In this document: one piece after another, positions 1-8,143 of the stretch | Position numbering within the stretch: position 1 is the stretch's first letter | Layout of the letters: each line of letters opens with the position of its first letter | Assembly (NCBI RefSeq): GCF_900109265.1 | Contig: NZ_FNZM01000007.1 | Span: 62,001 to 126,000, forward strand | Reading direction: 5' to 3' | DNA: 64,000 nt | From: Paraburkholderia tropica | GTDB taxonomy: Bacteria; Pseudomonadota; Gammaproteobacteria; Burkholderiales; Burkholderiaceae | The notes under the pieces: generated by a model | Database searches by the model: none | Told to the model about the DNA's origin: nothing | What the model saw: the letters and a program-made list of their open reading frames with translations, nothing else | Made by a program: the position numbers and the translations under genes

Positions 1-1
1 G

Positions 2-1210
2 CAGAATCCGCAAAGCACGCAAGCCGCGCAAGCCGCGCTCATCAAGCAGGGCGAATATCTGGCGCGTGCGGGCGACTGCATGGCGTGTCACAGCGCGGCG
101 GGCCGAAAGCCCTATACGGGCGGGCTGCCGATCGTGAGCAACATCGGCACGATCTATTCGAGCAATATCACGCCGGGCAAGCAGAACGGCATCGGCAACT
201 ACACCGAGGCGCAGTTCGCCGCCGCCGTGCGTAAGGGCATTCGCGCCGACGGTTCGCATCTGTATCCGGCGATGCCGTATCCGTCGTACGCGAAGGTGTC
301 GGATGCCGATATTCACGCGCTCTACACCTACTTCATGCAGGGCGTCGCGCCGAGCGACGATGCCGCGCCGGAAACCTCGCTGAGCTTCCCGTTCGACCAG
401 CGTTGGGGCATGGCACTGTGGAACTGGGCATTCACGTCGGATAAACCGTTCAGCGGCCCGGACGGCGCGAGCGATCAGGTGCGCCGCGGCGCGTATCTGG
501 TCGAGAGCCTCGGTCATTGCGGCAGTTGCCACACGCCGCGCGGCTTCGCGATGAACGAGAAAGCGCTCGACAGCAGCAACGCGTTGTTCCTCGCGGGCGG
601 CCAGCTCAACGGCTGGAACGTGCCCGCGCTGCGCGGCATGTCGCGCTGGAGCCAGCAGGACATCGTCGATTATCTGCAGACGGGTCGCAACAGCCAGGCG
701 GCGGTCGCGGGCGAAATGACGTCGGTGGTCTATCACAGCACCTCGCATTTGAGCGACGCCGATCTCAACGCGATTGCGGCGTATCTGAAGACCTTGTCGG
801 CGTCGGAGACCGCGCAAGCGGCAGCATCCACTGGCGCAAGCGCGACGACTGCTAAATTGACGGCGGCGCAGAATCTGACGCTCGGCGAGCGGCTCTATGT
901 CGACAATTGCAGCGCGTGTCACTTCGTGAACGGCAAGGGCGCGCCGCGCGTGTTCCCGCATCTCGACGGCGCGACCGTGGTGAATGCGAAGGACCCAATC
1001 GGTCTTATCAACGTGATTCTCGCGGGCGCGCAAACGCCGTCGACGGCAAAGGCACCGTCGGTGCTGCCGATGCCGGGCTTCGCCTATCGTTTGAGCGACG
1101 ACGAAGTGGCCGCGCTGGCGACTTTCGTGCGTGGCGGCTGGTCGAATCACGCGGGCGCGGTGGACGCCGGTCAGGTCGCGAAAGTGCGAAGCACAATGCA
1201 CCACGATTGA
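2..1210 (+). CDS. Tri-haem cytochrome c subunit of a membrane-bound dehydrogenase (5' end outside window)
   Basis: The frame is open from base 2, so the start and export signal lie upstream of the window. Three c-type haem sites are visible: CMACH (bases 77-91), CGSCH (518-532) and CSACH (908-922). This three-haem layout is that of the cytochrome c subunits of periplasmic alcohol, gluconate, aldehyde and related dehydrogenases, which pass electrons from a catalytic subunit to quinone or oxidase. The catalytic subunits are presumably upstream and unseen, so the substrate cannot be given. An Ala/Thr/Ser-rich linker (about bases 800-860) separates the second and third haem domains. The gene is closed by a strong intrinsic terminator, so it is the last of its operon. 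Confidence 0.9.
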   Translation, partial: QNPQSTQAAQAALIKQGEYLARAGDCMACHSAAGRKPYTGGLPIVSNIGTIYSSNITPGKQNGIGNYTEAQFAAAVRKGIRADGSHLYPAMPYPSYAKVSDADIHALYTYFMQGVAPSDDAAPETSLSFPFDQRWGMALWNWAFTSDKPFSGPDGASDQVRRGAYLVESLGHCGSCHTPRGFAMNEKALDSSNALFLAGGQLNGWNVPALRGMSRWSQQDIVDYLQTGRNSQAAVAGEMTSVVYHSTSHLSDADLNAIAAYLKTLSASETAQAAASTGASATTAKLTAAQNLTLGERLYVDNCSACHFVNGKGAPRVFPHLDGATVVNAKDPIGLINVILAGAQTPSTAKAPSVLPMPGFAYRLSDDEVAALATFVRGGWSNHAGAVDAGQVAKVRSTMHHD

Positions 1211-1232
1211 GGTTTCAGCGATCCGCAGAAAG

Positions 1233-1265
1233 CGGCGCCGCGCGATGCGTGGCGCCGTTTTTTTT
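1233..1265 (+). terminator. Intrinsic terminator after the cytochrome gene
   Basis: A perfect 7-bp GC stem (CGGCGCC at 1233-1239, GGCGCCG at 1251-1257) with an 11-nt loop is followed by eight T residues. It lies 23 bases after the cytochrome stop codon. Confidence 0.9.
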
Positions 1266-1299
1266 AAGGCTTTTCGCACTGTTTCAGGGCATCTTCTGG

Positions 1300-1330
1300 T
1301 TTAAAAAGTCTGACGAAAAGACTTTTTAAA
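1300..1330. promoter_or_regulatory. Perfect AT-rich inverted repeat upstream of the chemotaxis receptor
   Basis: Arms TTTAAAAAGTC (1300-1310) and GACTTTTTAAA (1320-1330) are an exact 11-bp inverted repeat with a 9-base spacer, ending 80 bases before the receptor start. It could be an operator or a weak second terminator hairpin; the sequence alone does not decide. Confidence 0.55.
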
Positions 1331-1410
1331 CGACCTCTAAAGCAGCGCGCGATTATTGCCGTTATTGCAAATATCTCAACGACCAATCGGCCACCGCCGG
1401 CACCCGCAGC

Positions 1411-2967
1411 ATGCGCAATGTAACCGTACGGGCCAGCCTGCTGGCTGTCCTCGCCATCTTCTCGACGATGATTCTGCTGGGCGGGCTGATGGGCATCACT
1501 GCGCTGCATAGCGCGAATGGCAATACGCAATCGTTGCGGGAAATGGCGCGCCAAACCATTCTCGTCAACGATGCCTACAAGGACACCGCGCGCACGCGTT
1601 CGGCGCTGATGCGCGCCTACACCGCGCTCAAGGAGCGCAACGATACGGCCGGACGCGACGCCGCGCTCAAGAGCGCACAGCGCACGCTGGATCTATCCGC
1701 GAGCGAAACGCAGGCGTTTCAGAAGGCCGTGCCGTTCGACGGCATGGACGCAACGCTCAAGGCAAGCCTGATCGATTCGTCGGGGCAACTCGCGACGAAT
1801 CTCGCGCGTGCCCGCGATGCGCTCGCGAGCGGCGATACCGGCGCGTACGCTACGCTCAACGACAGCGCGATCACGTCATCGGGTGCGGCCTATTCGGCCA
1901 ATGTCGAGCAATTTCAGCAACTGGCCAATCAGCTTTCCGAAACCGGCCTCGCGAACGCCAACACGCAGTATCAGTGGATCGTCGGTATGGTGGTGCTGGG
2001 CGTGAGTCTCGCGATGGCGCTGATCGTCGCCACGCATTTCGCGCTGCGCCGCGTGGTGTCGCAGCCGCTCGCGCTCGCGGCGGACGTACTCGATCGCATC
2101 GCCTCGAACGACCTCACGGTGCAGGTGCCGCAAGCGAGCGGCAACGAAATCGGTCTGCTGTTCGCGGCGATGCAACGCATGAAGTCGGGGCTCACGCAGA
2201 CGGTGGCCGGCGTGCGCGATAGTTGCGAAGCGATCCATACGGCCGCGCGCGAAATCGCGGCAGGCAATCTCGATCTGTCGAGCCGCACGGAACAGCAGTC
2301 GGCGTCGCTCGAAGAAACGGCGGCGAGCATGGAGCAACTGACGTCGACGGTGCGCCAGAACGCCGAGCATGCTCGCGAAGCCAGTACGCTCGCGGGCGGC
2401 GCGGCCGATCTCGCGCAGCAGGGCGGCGACGTGGTGAGCCGCGCCGTGCGCACGATGGCGGAGATCAGCGCGAGTTCGAAAAAGATCGCCGAGATCACGG
2501 GCATGATCGACAGCATCGCTTTCCAGACCAACATTCTTGCGCTCAATGCCGCGGTGGAATCGGCGCGCGCAGGCGAACAGGGGCGCGGTTTCGCCGTGGT
2601 GGCCGGCGAGGTTCGCACGCTCGCACAGCGTAGCGCAGGCGCGGCACGCGATATCAAGGAACTGATTGGCCAGTCGATCAACCGTGTGGAAAGCGGCAAT
2701 GCGCTCGTGACGGAGGCCGGCAATACGATGGGCGAAATCGTCGGCGCCGTGCGTAATGTGGCGACGCTGATGGGCGAAATCACGACGGCCACGGCCGAGC
2801 AAAGCGACGGCATCGAACAGGTCGGTCATGCGGTGAGCCAGATGGATCAGGTGACGCAGCAGAATGCGGCGCTCGTGGAAGAAGCGGCCGCTGCGGCGGG
2901 GGCGCTGGAAGCGCAATCGCAGCGCATGCGCGAAGCGGTGTCGGTGTTTCGTCTTGCGCGTGCGTGA
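1411..2967 (+). CDS. Methyl-accepting chemotaxis protein
   Basis: Inner-membrane chemoreceptor of 518 residues that senses a ligand with its periplasmic domain and controls the CheA kinase. Residues about 8-32 form the first membrane segment, followed by a helical four-helix-bundle-like periplasmic domain to about 187. A second membrane segment (about 189-210) leads into a HAMP domain (about 211-263) and a long signalling hairpin. The conserved hairpin tip (NILALNAAVESARAGEQG, then GFAVVAGEVR) is at about 377-405. No CheR-tethering pentapeptide is present at the C-terminus. The Shine-Dalgarno before this ATG is poor, but later Met codons would cut into the first membrane helix. It stands alone, not with che genes; the ligand is unknown. 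Confidence 0.93.
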   Translation: MRNVTVRASLLAVLAIFSTMILLGGLMGITALHSANGNTQSLREMARQTILVNDAYKDTARTRSALMRAYTALKERNDTAGRDAALKSAQRTLDLSASETQAFQKAVPFDGMDATLKASLIDSSGQLATNLARARDALASGDTGAYATLNDSAITSSGAAYSANVEQFQQLANQLSETGLANANTQYQWIVGMVVLGVSLAMALIVATHFALRRVVSQPLALAADVLDRIASNDLTVQVPQASGNEIGLLFAAMQRMKSGLTQTVAGVRDSCEAIHTAAREIAAGNLDLSSRTEQQSASLEETAASMEQLTSTVRQNAEHAREASTLAGGAADLAQQGGDVVSRAVRTMAEISASSKKIAEITGMIDSIAFQTNILALNAAVESARAGEQGRGFAVVAGEVRTLAQRSAGAARDIKELIGQSINRVESGNALVTEAGNTMGEIVGAVRNVATLMGEITTATAEQSDGIEQVGHAVSQMDQVTQQNAALVEEAAAAAGALEAQSQRMREAVSVFRLARA

Positions 2968-3028
2968 TTACGCAAATCAGACGATGGCGGCTTAACGGGC
3001 TGCAATCGTCCGCGGTGTTTTACGTCGA

Positions 3029-3934
3029 TTAATCGATACGTAATTCATTCGTGAGAAGTTTTAACAGCGCGTCCACTTTCGGAATCAGTTGCCGGCTCGC
3101 TGGCCAGACGAGATAAAGCGGCAAGCCTTCGGTCGCATGCTCGGGCAGAATCTCGACCAGCTCGCCGCTGTCCAGTTCGTGCCGGATCAGCCACGTTGCC
3201 AGTTGCGCGACGCCGAGTCCGGATTTCACCGCTTCGACCTGCGCTTCCGCGCTGCCGAGTACCATCCGACCAGGCCGGTCGCGGTGCTCGGCCCCTGCGT
3301 TTTCGCTAAATCGCCAGGCGGAAATACCGCCATCCGCGCGCCCGTATAACACGCGGTCGAGTTGCATCAGCGATTCAATATCGCGCGGCACGCCACAACG
3401 TTTCAGATACGCCGGCGACGCGCAGAAAATCAGGCGCTCCGTGCCGAGGTGTCGGCGCGCGAGACCATCGGGTCCGTTTTGCGCGACGCCGATACGCACC
3501 GCAATATCAATTCCTTCTTCAATCACGTCGACGAACCGATCGGTGAACGTGACGCGCGGCGTCACCGCCGGATAGTGCTGCGCGTAGCGCAGCAGCACGG
3601 GCATGACGCGGAATCGTCCAAACGCGACCGGAAGATCGATGCGCAGGCGCCCGATCGGCTCCGATCCATGTGCCGCGAGAACGGCTTCGGCATCGGCAAG
3701 CTCTTTGAGCACGCTCGAACAGGTGGCGTAGAACGCGGTGCCTTCATCGGTCAGCGCGAGACGGCGCGTGGTGCGCGTGAACAGCTTGCAATCCAGGCGC
3801 GATTCCAGCCGGGCGACGGCTTTGCTGATGGCCGATGTCGTGAGATTGAGGCGGTCGGCGGCGGCGGTAAAACTGCCTGACTCCGCAGCGGCGACAAAGG
3901 CTTCGATGCCTTTCAGGCGCTCGGTGGGCAACAC
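3029..3934 (-). CDS. LysR-family transcriptional regulator
   Basis: 301-residue LysR-type regulator: winged helix-turn-helix at about residues 5-63 (SGSFTAAADRLNLTTSAISK) and a periplasmic-binding-protein-like effector domain at about 90-295. It is divergent from the MFS gene at 4042, the usual layout for a regulator and its target. A T-N11-A type palindrome lies between them at 3955-3971. The effector is not predictable from the sequence. Confidence 0.92.
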   Translation of the reverse strand: MLPTERLKGIEAFVAAAESGSFTAAADRLNLTTSAISKAVARLESRLDCKLFTRTTRRLALTDEGTAFYATCSSVLKELADAEAVLAAHGSEPIGRLRIDLPVAFGRFRVMPVLLRYAQHYPAVTPRVTFTDRFVDVIEEGIDIAVRIGVAQNGPDGLARRHLGTERLIFCASPAYLKRCGVPRDIESLMQLDRVLYGRADGGISAWRFSENAGAEHRDRPGRMVLGSAEAQVEAVKSGLGVAQLATWLIRHELDSGELVEILPEHATEGLPLYLVWPASRQLIPKVDALLKLLTNELRID

Positions 3935-3954
3935 GGCAACCCCTTATTGTGGAC

Positions 3955-3971
3955 TCGATGGAAACAATCGA
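3955..3971. promoter_or_regulatory. LysR-type operator candidate
   Basis: TCGAT-N7-ATCGA is a perfect dyad containing the T-N11-A spacing typical of LysR-regulator sites. It lies in the divergent region between the regulator ending at 3934 and the MFS gene. Confidence 0.55.
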
Positions 3972-4041
3972 TTGAAATATTGCCGCACGACTTTCTGGTG
4001 CGTCAATGATAGATTTCGAGGCCTTGAAACTGGAGGTGCTC

Positions 4042-5244
4042 GTGTCCACCACGTCGCGTACAACATCGGCCCAACACGGAACGGCGCCCGCACACGGCGC
4101 GCTGGCCGTGCTGCTGCTGGCTATTTCGGCATTCGTGATTGTCACGACGGAATTCATCATCGTCGGATTGCTGCCGGGTATCGCGCGCGATTTCGGTTTG
4201 TCCATTGCCAACGCGGGCCGTCTGGTCACGCTGTTTGCTTTCACGGTGATGTTATTCGGGCCGGTGCTTACCGGGCTCGTTTCGCATGTCGACCGAAAGA
4301 AGTTATTCGTCGCGCTGCTGTTTCTCTTTGCGTTTTCGAATGCGCTCGTCGCGATGGCATCGAACGTCTGGATCTTGGCCTTGGGGCGCGTGTTGCCCGC
4401 GCTCGCGCTGCCGGTTTTCTGGGGCACGTCGAGCGAAACCGCTGCACAACTTGCGGGTCCGGCGCGTAGCGGTAAAGCGGTTTCCAACGTCTATATGGGC
4501 ATTGCGGCGGCGATGGTGTTCGGCATACCGGTTGGCACGCTCGTCGGCAATGCCGTGGGGTGGCGCGGTACGTTCTGGATTCTTGCCGCGCTTTCGCTGG
4601 CCATGGCGGTGCTGCTGTTGTTCGTGATGCCTGTGCTTCAAAAACCGGCGCGCCTTGAACTTGCCCATCAAATGCGCATTCTCAGGAATCCGGTATTTCT
4701 CGCCAATCTCGTTCTTTCAGTTTTCGTTTTTACGGCGATGTTCACGTCTTATACGTATCTCGCCGATCTGCTCGAACGCGTGGCGCACATTCCCCGTCAC
4801 GCCGTGGGCTGGTGGCTGATGGGCTTCGGCGTCGTGGGGCTCGCGGGCAACTGGATCGGCGGACATATGGTCGGCAAGGACCCGTTGCGCGCGACGTTCA
4901 TCGCGGCGCTCGTGCTGGCAGTCGGCATGGCAGCATCGACGCTGTTGATCGGCAATGCGTTCATGCTCGTGATCGCTCTCGGCGTATGGGGGCTGGCGAA
5001 TACCGCGCTTTACCCGATTTGTCAGGTTCGGGTGATGCGGGCGGCGGCGCATTCACAAGCGCTGGCTGGCACGCTGAATGTGTCGATGGCGAATGCCGGG
5101 ATTGGACTCGGTGCGATCATCGGCGGTCTGACGATCAATAAGCTCGGCGTAGCCGATATTGGTTACGTGGCGGCGGCTATTGCTGTCGTAGCGGTTCTAG
5201 TGGTGCCGTTGATTGCGCGCATGGGCGGCGAACGCGCTTATTAA
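4042..5244 (+). CDS. MFS transporter of the DHA1 type
   Basis: Inner-membrane drug/metabolite exporter of about 400 residues with 12 predicted membrane segments. The N-terminal part (AISAFVIVTTEFIIVGLLPG) has the look of the AraJ/YdhP/sugar-efflux branch of the DHA1 family, where the conserved TTEF motif sits in the first helix. The GTG at 4042 is chosen because GGAGG lies five bases before it; an in-frame ATG at 4006 has no ribosome-binding site. The divergent LysR gene is its probable regulator. The substrate is unknown. Confidence 0.88.
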   Translation: MSTTSRTTSAQHGTAPAHGALAVLLLAISAFVIVTTEFIIVGLLPGIARDFGLSIANAGRLVTLFAFTVMLFGPVLTGLVSHVDRKKLFVALLFLFAFSNALVAMASNVWILALGRVLPALALPVFWGTSSETAAQLAGPARSGKAVSNVYMGIAAAMVFGIPVGTLVGNAVGWRGTFWILAALSLAMAVLLLFVMPVLQKPARLELAHQMRILRNPVFLANLVLSVFVFTAMFTSYTYLADLLERVAHIPRHAVGWWLMGFGVVGLAGNWIGGHMVGKDPLRATFIAALVLAVGMAASTLLIGNAFMLVIALGVWGLANTALYPICQVRVMRAAAHSQALAGTLNVSMANAGIGLGAIIGGLTINKLGVADIGYVAAAIAVVAVLVVPLIARMGGERAY

Positions 5245-5277
5245 CAGCGCATCACTTTTAATAAGCGTTCCGATCGC

Positions 5278-5316
5278 GGTTTTCAATCATGGTTTTCAAG
5301 CGTGGTTTTCCATCGC
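5278..5316. repeat. Three 13-bp tandem repeats
   Basis: Units GGTTTTCAATCAT, GGTTTTCAAGCGT and GGTTTTCCATCGC follow each other directly. The last unit and a half encodes the final residues of the minus-strand LysR gene, so the array may have arisen by slippage at its 3' end. Confidence 0.5.
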
Positions 5317-6201
5317 CACGCCTCGGGCTTCTTCAAGCAGCCAGTGTGCAAATGCCTGGAGCGGCCCGTCACTCGATTCGATCGGCTCGGGAAGTACGAG
5401 GCAAAAGTTTTTCGCCACACTCCCGGCGTCGGGCCACGGCGCAACCAGACGGCCTTCGGCCAGCTCCGCGCCGATATACAGACGCGGCACCAGCGCTACG
5501 CCGAGGCCCGCAAGCGCGGCCTCGATCAGCATCGCATGCAGATCGTAGCGGGCGCCAATCGCCGAATTCGTCAGCTCGATGCCGGACGCTTGCGCGTAGA
5601 CCTGCCACGCATCCGGATTCTGCCGTCTATGCAGGCGCGGCATCGCATCGAGCGACGCGTTGTCACCCGCCTCCGCGAGCAGCACCGGACTGCACACCGG
5701 CACCAGCACTTCTTCCAGCAAATGATGTCGATGCATGCCCGCCCACGCAGGGTGATCGAAATGAATCGCGGCGTCGAAACCACTGCCTGCGAGCAGAAAA
5801 GGCTCCATGCATTCGGCGATATGCACGGTCACATTCGGGTGGCGCTGCTGAAAACGCTTGAGGCGGGGAATCAGCCAGCGCGTGGCGAAAGTCGGAATGG
5901 CCGCGATATCGATGCTGGCGCCTTCGGCCGGTTGCCCCATCAGATACAGACTGTCGCGCTCCAGCCGATCGAGAATCTCCCGGACCTGCGCCGCGTAGCG
6001 CGTGCCATTGGGCGCGAGCCGAACGCGATTACCCACGCGTTTAAACAGCGACACGCCCAGAAATGTTTCCAGCCGGGCGATCTGGCGGCTGATCGCGCCT
6101 TCGGTGAGCGCCAGTTCTTCGGCGGCGCGGGCGAAGCTGCCGTGTCGGGCTGCGGCTTCGAAAGCGAGTAGCGCGGAATGGCTGGGAATCTTGCGGCGCA
6201 C
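5296..6201 (-). CDS. LysR-family regulator, GcvA-like
   Basis: DNA-binding regulator of about 301 residues. The N-terminus (ALLAFEAAARHGSFARAAEE) is the signature of the GcvA/AmpR-like branch, followed by a LysR effector domain. The GTG at 6201 is preferred because GGAGAG precedes it and the resulting N-terminus (M-RRKIPSHSALLAFE) matches the usual GcvA start. An in-frame ATG at 6261 adds 20 residues and has no clear ribosome-binding site. It is divergent from the operon at 6364-8126, its probable target. Nothing here suggests glycine cleavage or beta-lactamase control. Confidence 0.9.
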   Translation of the reverse strand: MRRKIPSHSALLAFEAAARHGSFARAAEELALTEGAISRQIARLETFLGVSLFKRVGNRVRLAPNGTRYAAQVREILDRLERDSLYLMGQPAEGASIDIAAIPTFATRWLIPRLKRFQQRHPNVTVHIAECMEPFLLAGSGFDAAIHFDHPAWAGMHRHHLLEEVLVPVCSPVLLAEAGDNASLDAMPRLHRRQNPDAWQVYAQASGIELTNSAIGARYDLHAMLIEAALAGLGVALVPRLYIGAELAEGRLVAPWPDAGSVAKNFCLVLPEPIESSDGPLQAFAHWLLEEARGVAMENHA

Positions 6202-6363
6202 TGAGGTTCTCTCCGTTCTAGCGTGCTGAGGGTGTTGATCGTCAGCTTGATTAAATGTCATTGAAGGCTGACTTTATTTCGTTATCTATGCGGCAGACCC
6301 CAGATTACCATTACCAAACCGCAATGAATGCGCGCACGCTAATCCGTTTCGAAGGACCAACCG

Positions 6364-6909
6364 ATGATCTACACCGTGGAATGCAGTTTCGCCGATCCGC
6401 ATAGCGAGGCCGAGTGGAACGCCTTTTATAGCCTCGACAAATTGCCCGCGCTCATTTCGGTGACCGGCTTTCGCAGCTCACAACGATTCAAGGCGATGAG
6501 CGCGGGTTGCCCGGTTTATCTCGCCATGCACACGGTCGACAGTCTCGACGTGTTGACGAGCGAGGAATATCGCCAGAAAGGCGGCGGCAATTTCGCGAAG
6601 TGGCAGCAACACATTACGGACTGGCACCGGAATCTCTACAGCGATATTGGCCTCGCGCCCGCAGTGAAAGCCGATGAATGGCTCGTGCTTAGCGCAATCG
6701 GCCCGGATCCGCTGATTCAGTTGGGCCTGAAACCCTTGGCGATGCAGGCCGTGGCCCTGGAGAAGTTTCCGGAGAAGCGCTGGCTCGCGGTGCTGCCTCG
6801 GAGCAATGCGCCGCGCGCGGAGGATTTGCCCGCAGGCATCTATCTTTACGCACCGATGGCCGATCAATTGACCAGCGCGCGTGCGATATCGTCCGGCCAG
6901 AAAGACTGA
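6364..6909 (+). CDS. Hypothetical protein, possibly dimeric alpha-beta barrel
   Basis: 181-residue soluble protein without signal peptide or membrane segment. The first half (sensitive to aromatic and acidic residues, with FYSLDKLPALISVTGFRSSQ at about 22-41) resembles small ferredoxin-like-fold enzymes such as EthD-type proteins, where two such repeats form a barrel. I cannot assign a reaction. It starts a tight operon with a tautomerase-like gene (8-base gap) and an MBL-fold hydrolase. AAGGA precedes the start at a suitable distance. The context suggests a step in breakdown of an aromatic or lactone compound; that is inference. Confidence 0.72.
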   Translation: MIYTVECSFADPHSEAEWNAFYSLDKLPALISVTGFRSSQRFKAMSAGCPVYLAMHTVDSLDVLTSEEYRQKGGGNFAKWQQHITDWHRNLYSDIGLAPAVKADEWLVLSAIGPDPLIQLGLKPLAMQAVALEKFPEKRWLAVLPRSNAPRAEDLPAGIYLYAPMADQLTSARAISSGQKD

Positions 6910-6917
6910 GCATCGCG

Positions 6918-7244
6918 ATGCCCAACCTGACTTTCCATATTCGCGCGGACCGGATGCCGTCCGATGCGCAGCTTGGCGAACTGTCGCGCGATTGCGTCGA
7001 ACTCTGCACCGAGAAACTCGAAGTGGAAATCGGCAATGTTCACGTGATTTATTCCGCCGTTCGGAATGGATACGGTCAACCCGTTTTCGCGGAAATCCAG
7101 TATCGGCTCAACGCGTTTCGTACTGCAGCGGTCATGGACCGCTTCATGGAAAGTCTCGACGGCGCGATTACCCGGCGTACCGGCCTCAAGGCGCGTATTC
7201 GTTGTTTTGGCTATGCGGCTTCGACGATTCACGCACGCAATTAG
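6918..7244 (+). CDS. Tautomerase-superfamily-like protein
   Basis: 108 residues beginning Met-Pro-Asn-Leu-Thr-Phe. An N-terminal proline exposed after Met removal is the catalytic base of 4-oxalocrotonate-tautomerase and CHMI-type enzymes, and the length fits a CHMI/MIF-like single-domain member. Residues 3-7 would form the first beta strand. It sits between the EthD-like gene and the MBL hydrolase and is probably cotranscribed with both. Assignment rests on the N-terminus, size and context, not on a full motif, so the enzymatic class is tentative. Confidence 0.68.
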   Translation: MPNLTFHIRADRMPSDAQLGELSRDCVELCTEKLEVEIGNVHVIYSAVRNGYGQPVFAEIQYRLNAFRTAAVMDRFMESLDGAITRRTGLKARIRCFGYAASTIHARN

Positions 7245-7262
7245 GCAGTCTGGAGAATCAGG

Positions 7263-8126
7263 ATGTCCACGCAATCTTTTCCCAGTCATCAAGCAGGCGA
7301 TTTCACGATCCACGCCATCAGCGACGGCTATCTCAATGCCAGCCTCGATTTCCTTTCGAATATCGACGCGACCGAAGCGTCGACAATGCAGCGCGACGCC
7401 GGTGAGCAAACGCCGACTGCCGTGCATATCAATTGCTATGTGTTACGTGGAGCCGGGCGAACCATTCTTGTCGACGGCGGCGCTGGCGGCATCAAGCAAT
7501 GGGGCGGACGCCTTCAAGATAACCTGTTGCTTGCCGGTATCGAGCCGTCGGCGATCGACACCATTCTGCTCACGCACGCGCACCCTGATCATGTCGGCGG
7601 GCTGGTGAATGCCGATGGACGCATGGTTTTTCCCAACGCTGAACTCGTGGTGAACACGCGAGAAATTCGCTTCTGGCAAGACGATGCGAATCTGGCACGC
7701 GCCAGCGAACGCGCGCGCGGAAACTTCGAAATCGCGCGCCGCGTATTCGACGCCTATGGCGATATCCGCACGTTCGACGCCGGCGAAGTGCTGCCCGGCA
7801 TCCGCGCGATGCCGCTACCGGGGCATACGGAAGGGCATACGGGCTATATTGTCGAAGCGCGCGAACGCAGTCTGCTGATCTGGGGCGACGTGGTGCATTT
7901 TCCGCATATTCAGATTCAGCGTCCCGATGTGTCGATCGCATTCGATCAGGATGCTTCGCTCGCGGCGAGCACGCGTTCGCGTTTGCTGGACGTGGTCAGT
8001 TCGGAAGGGTTGTTAGTCGCCGGGATGCATCTTGGCGAACTCGGCTTTGCGCGCATTGCGCTAAAGAAACGGGGCTATGACCTGCGCTATGAGCGCGAAG
8101 CCATGCCCCCGCAAGCGGTTCGGTAA
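7263..8126 (+). CDS. MBL-fold metallo-hydrolase
   Basis: 287-residue cytoplasmic metallo-beta-lactamase-fold protein. The metal-binding motif HAHPDH is at about residues 102-107, a further ligand is the His in PLPGHTEGHTG (about 180-190), and the Asp in WGDVVH (about 206-211) bridges the metals. GAG precedes the start. Its place as third gene after a tautomerase-like gene and under a divergent GcvA-like regulator suggests hydrolysis of a ring-opened or lactone intermediate. Glyoxalase or arylsulfatase-type activity cannot be excluded. Confidence 0.88.
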   Translation: MSTQSFPSHQAGDFTIHAISDGYLNASLDFLSNIDATEASTMQRDAGEQTPTAVHINCYVLRGAGRTILVDGGAGGIKQWGGRLQDNLLLAGIEPSAIDTILLTHAHPDHVGGLVNADGRMVFPNAELVVNTREIRFWQDDANLARASERARGNFEIARRVFDAYGDIRTFDAGEVLPGIRAMPLPGHTEGHTGYIVEARERSLLIWGDVVHFPHIQIQRPDVSIAFDQDASLAASTRSRLLDVVSSEGLLVAGMHLGELGFARIALKKRGYDLRYEREAMPPQAVR

Positions 8127-8143
8127 GACGCGCCGAACGCGCT

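Noticed and set aside
5278..5316. Three 13-bp tandem units considered as a CRISPR-like or regulatory array
   Set aside because: Units are too short, without spacers, and partly coding for the end of a LysR gene.
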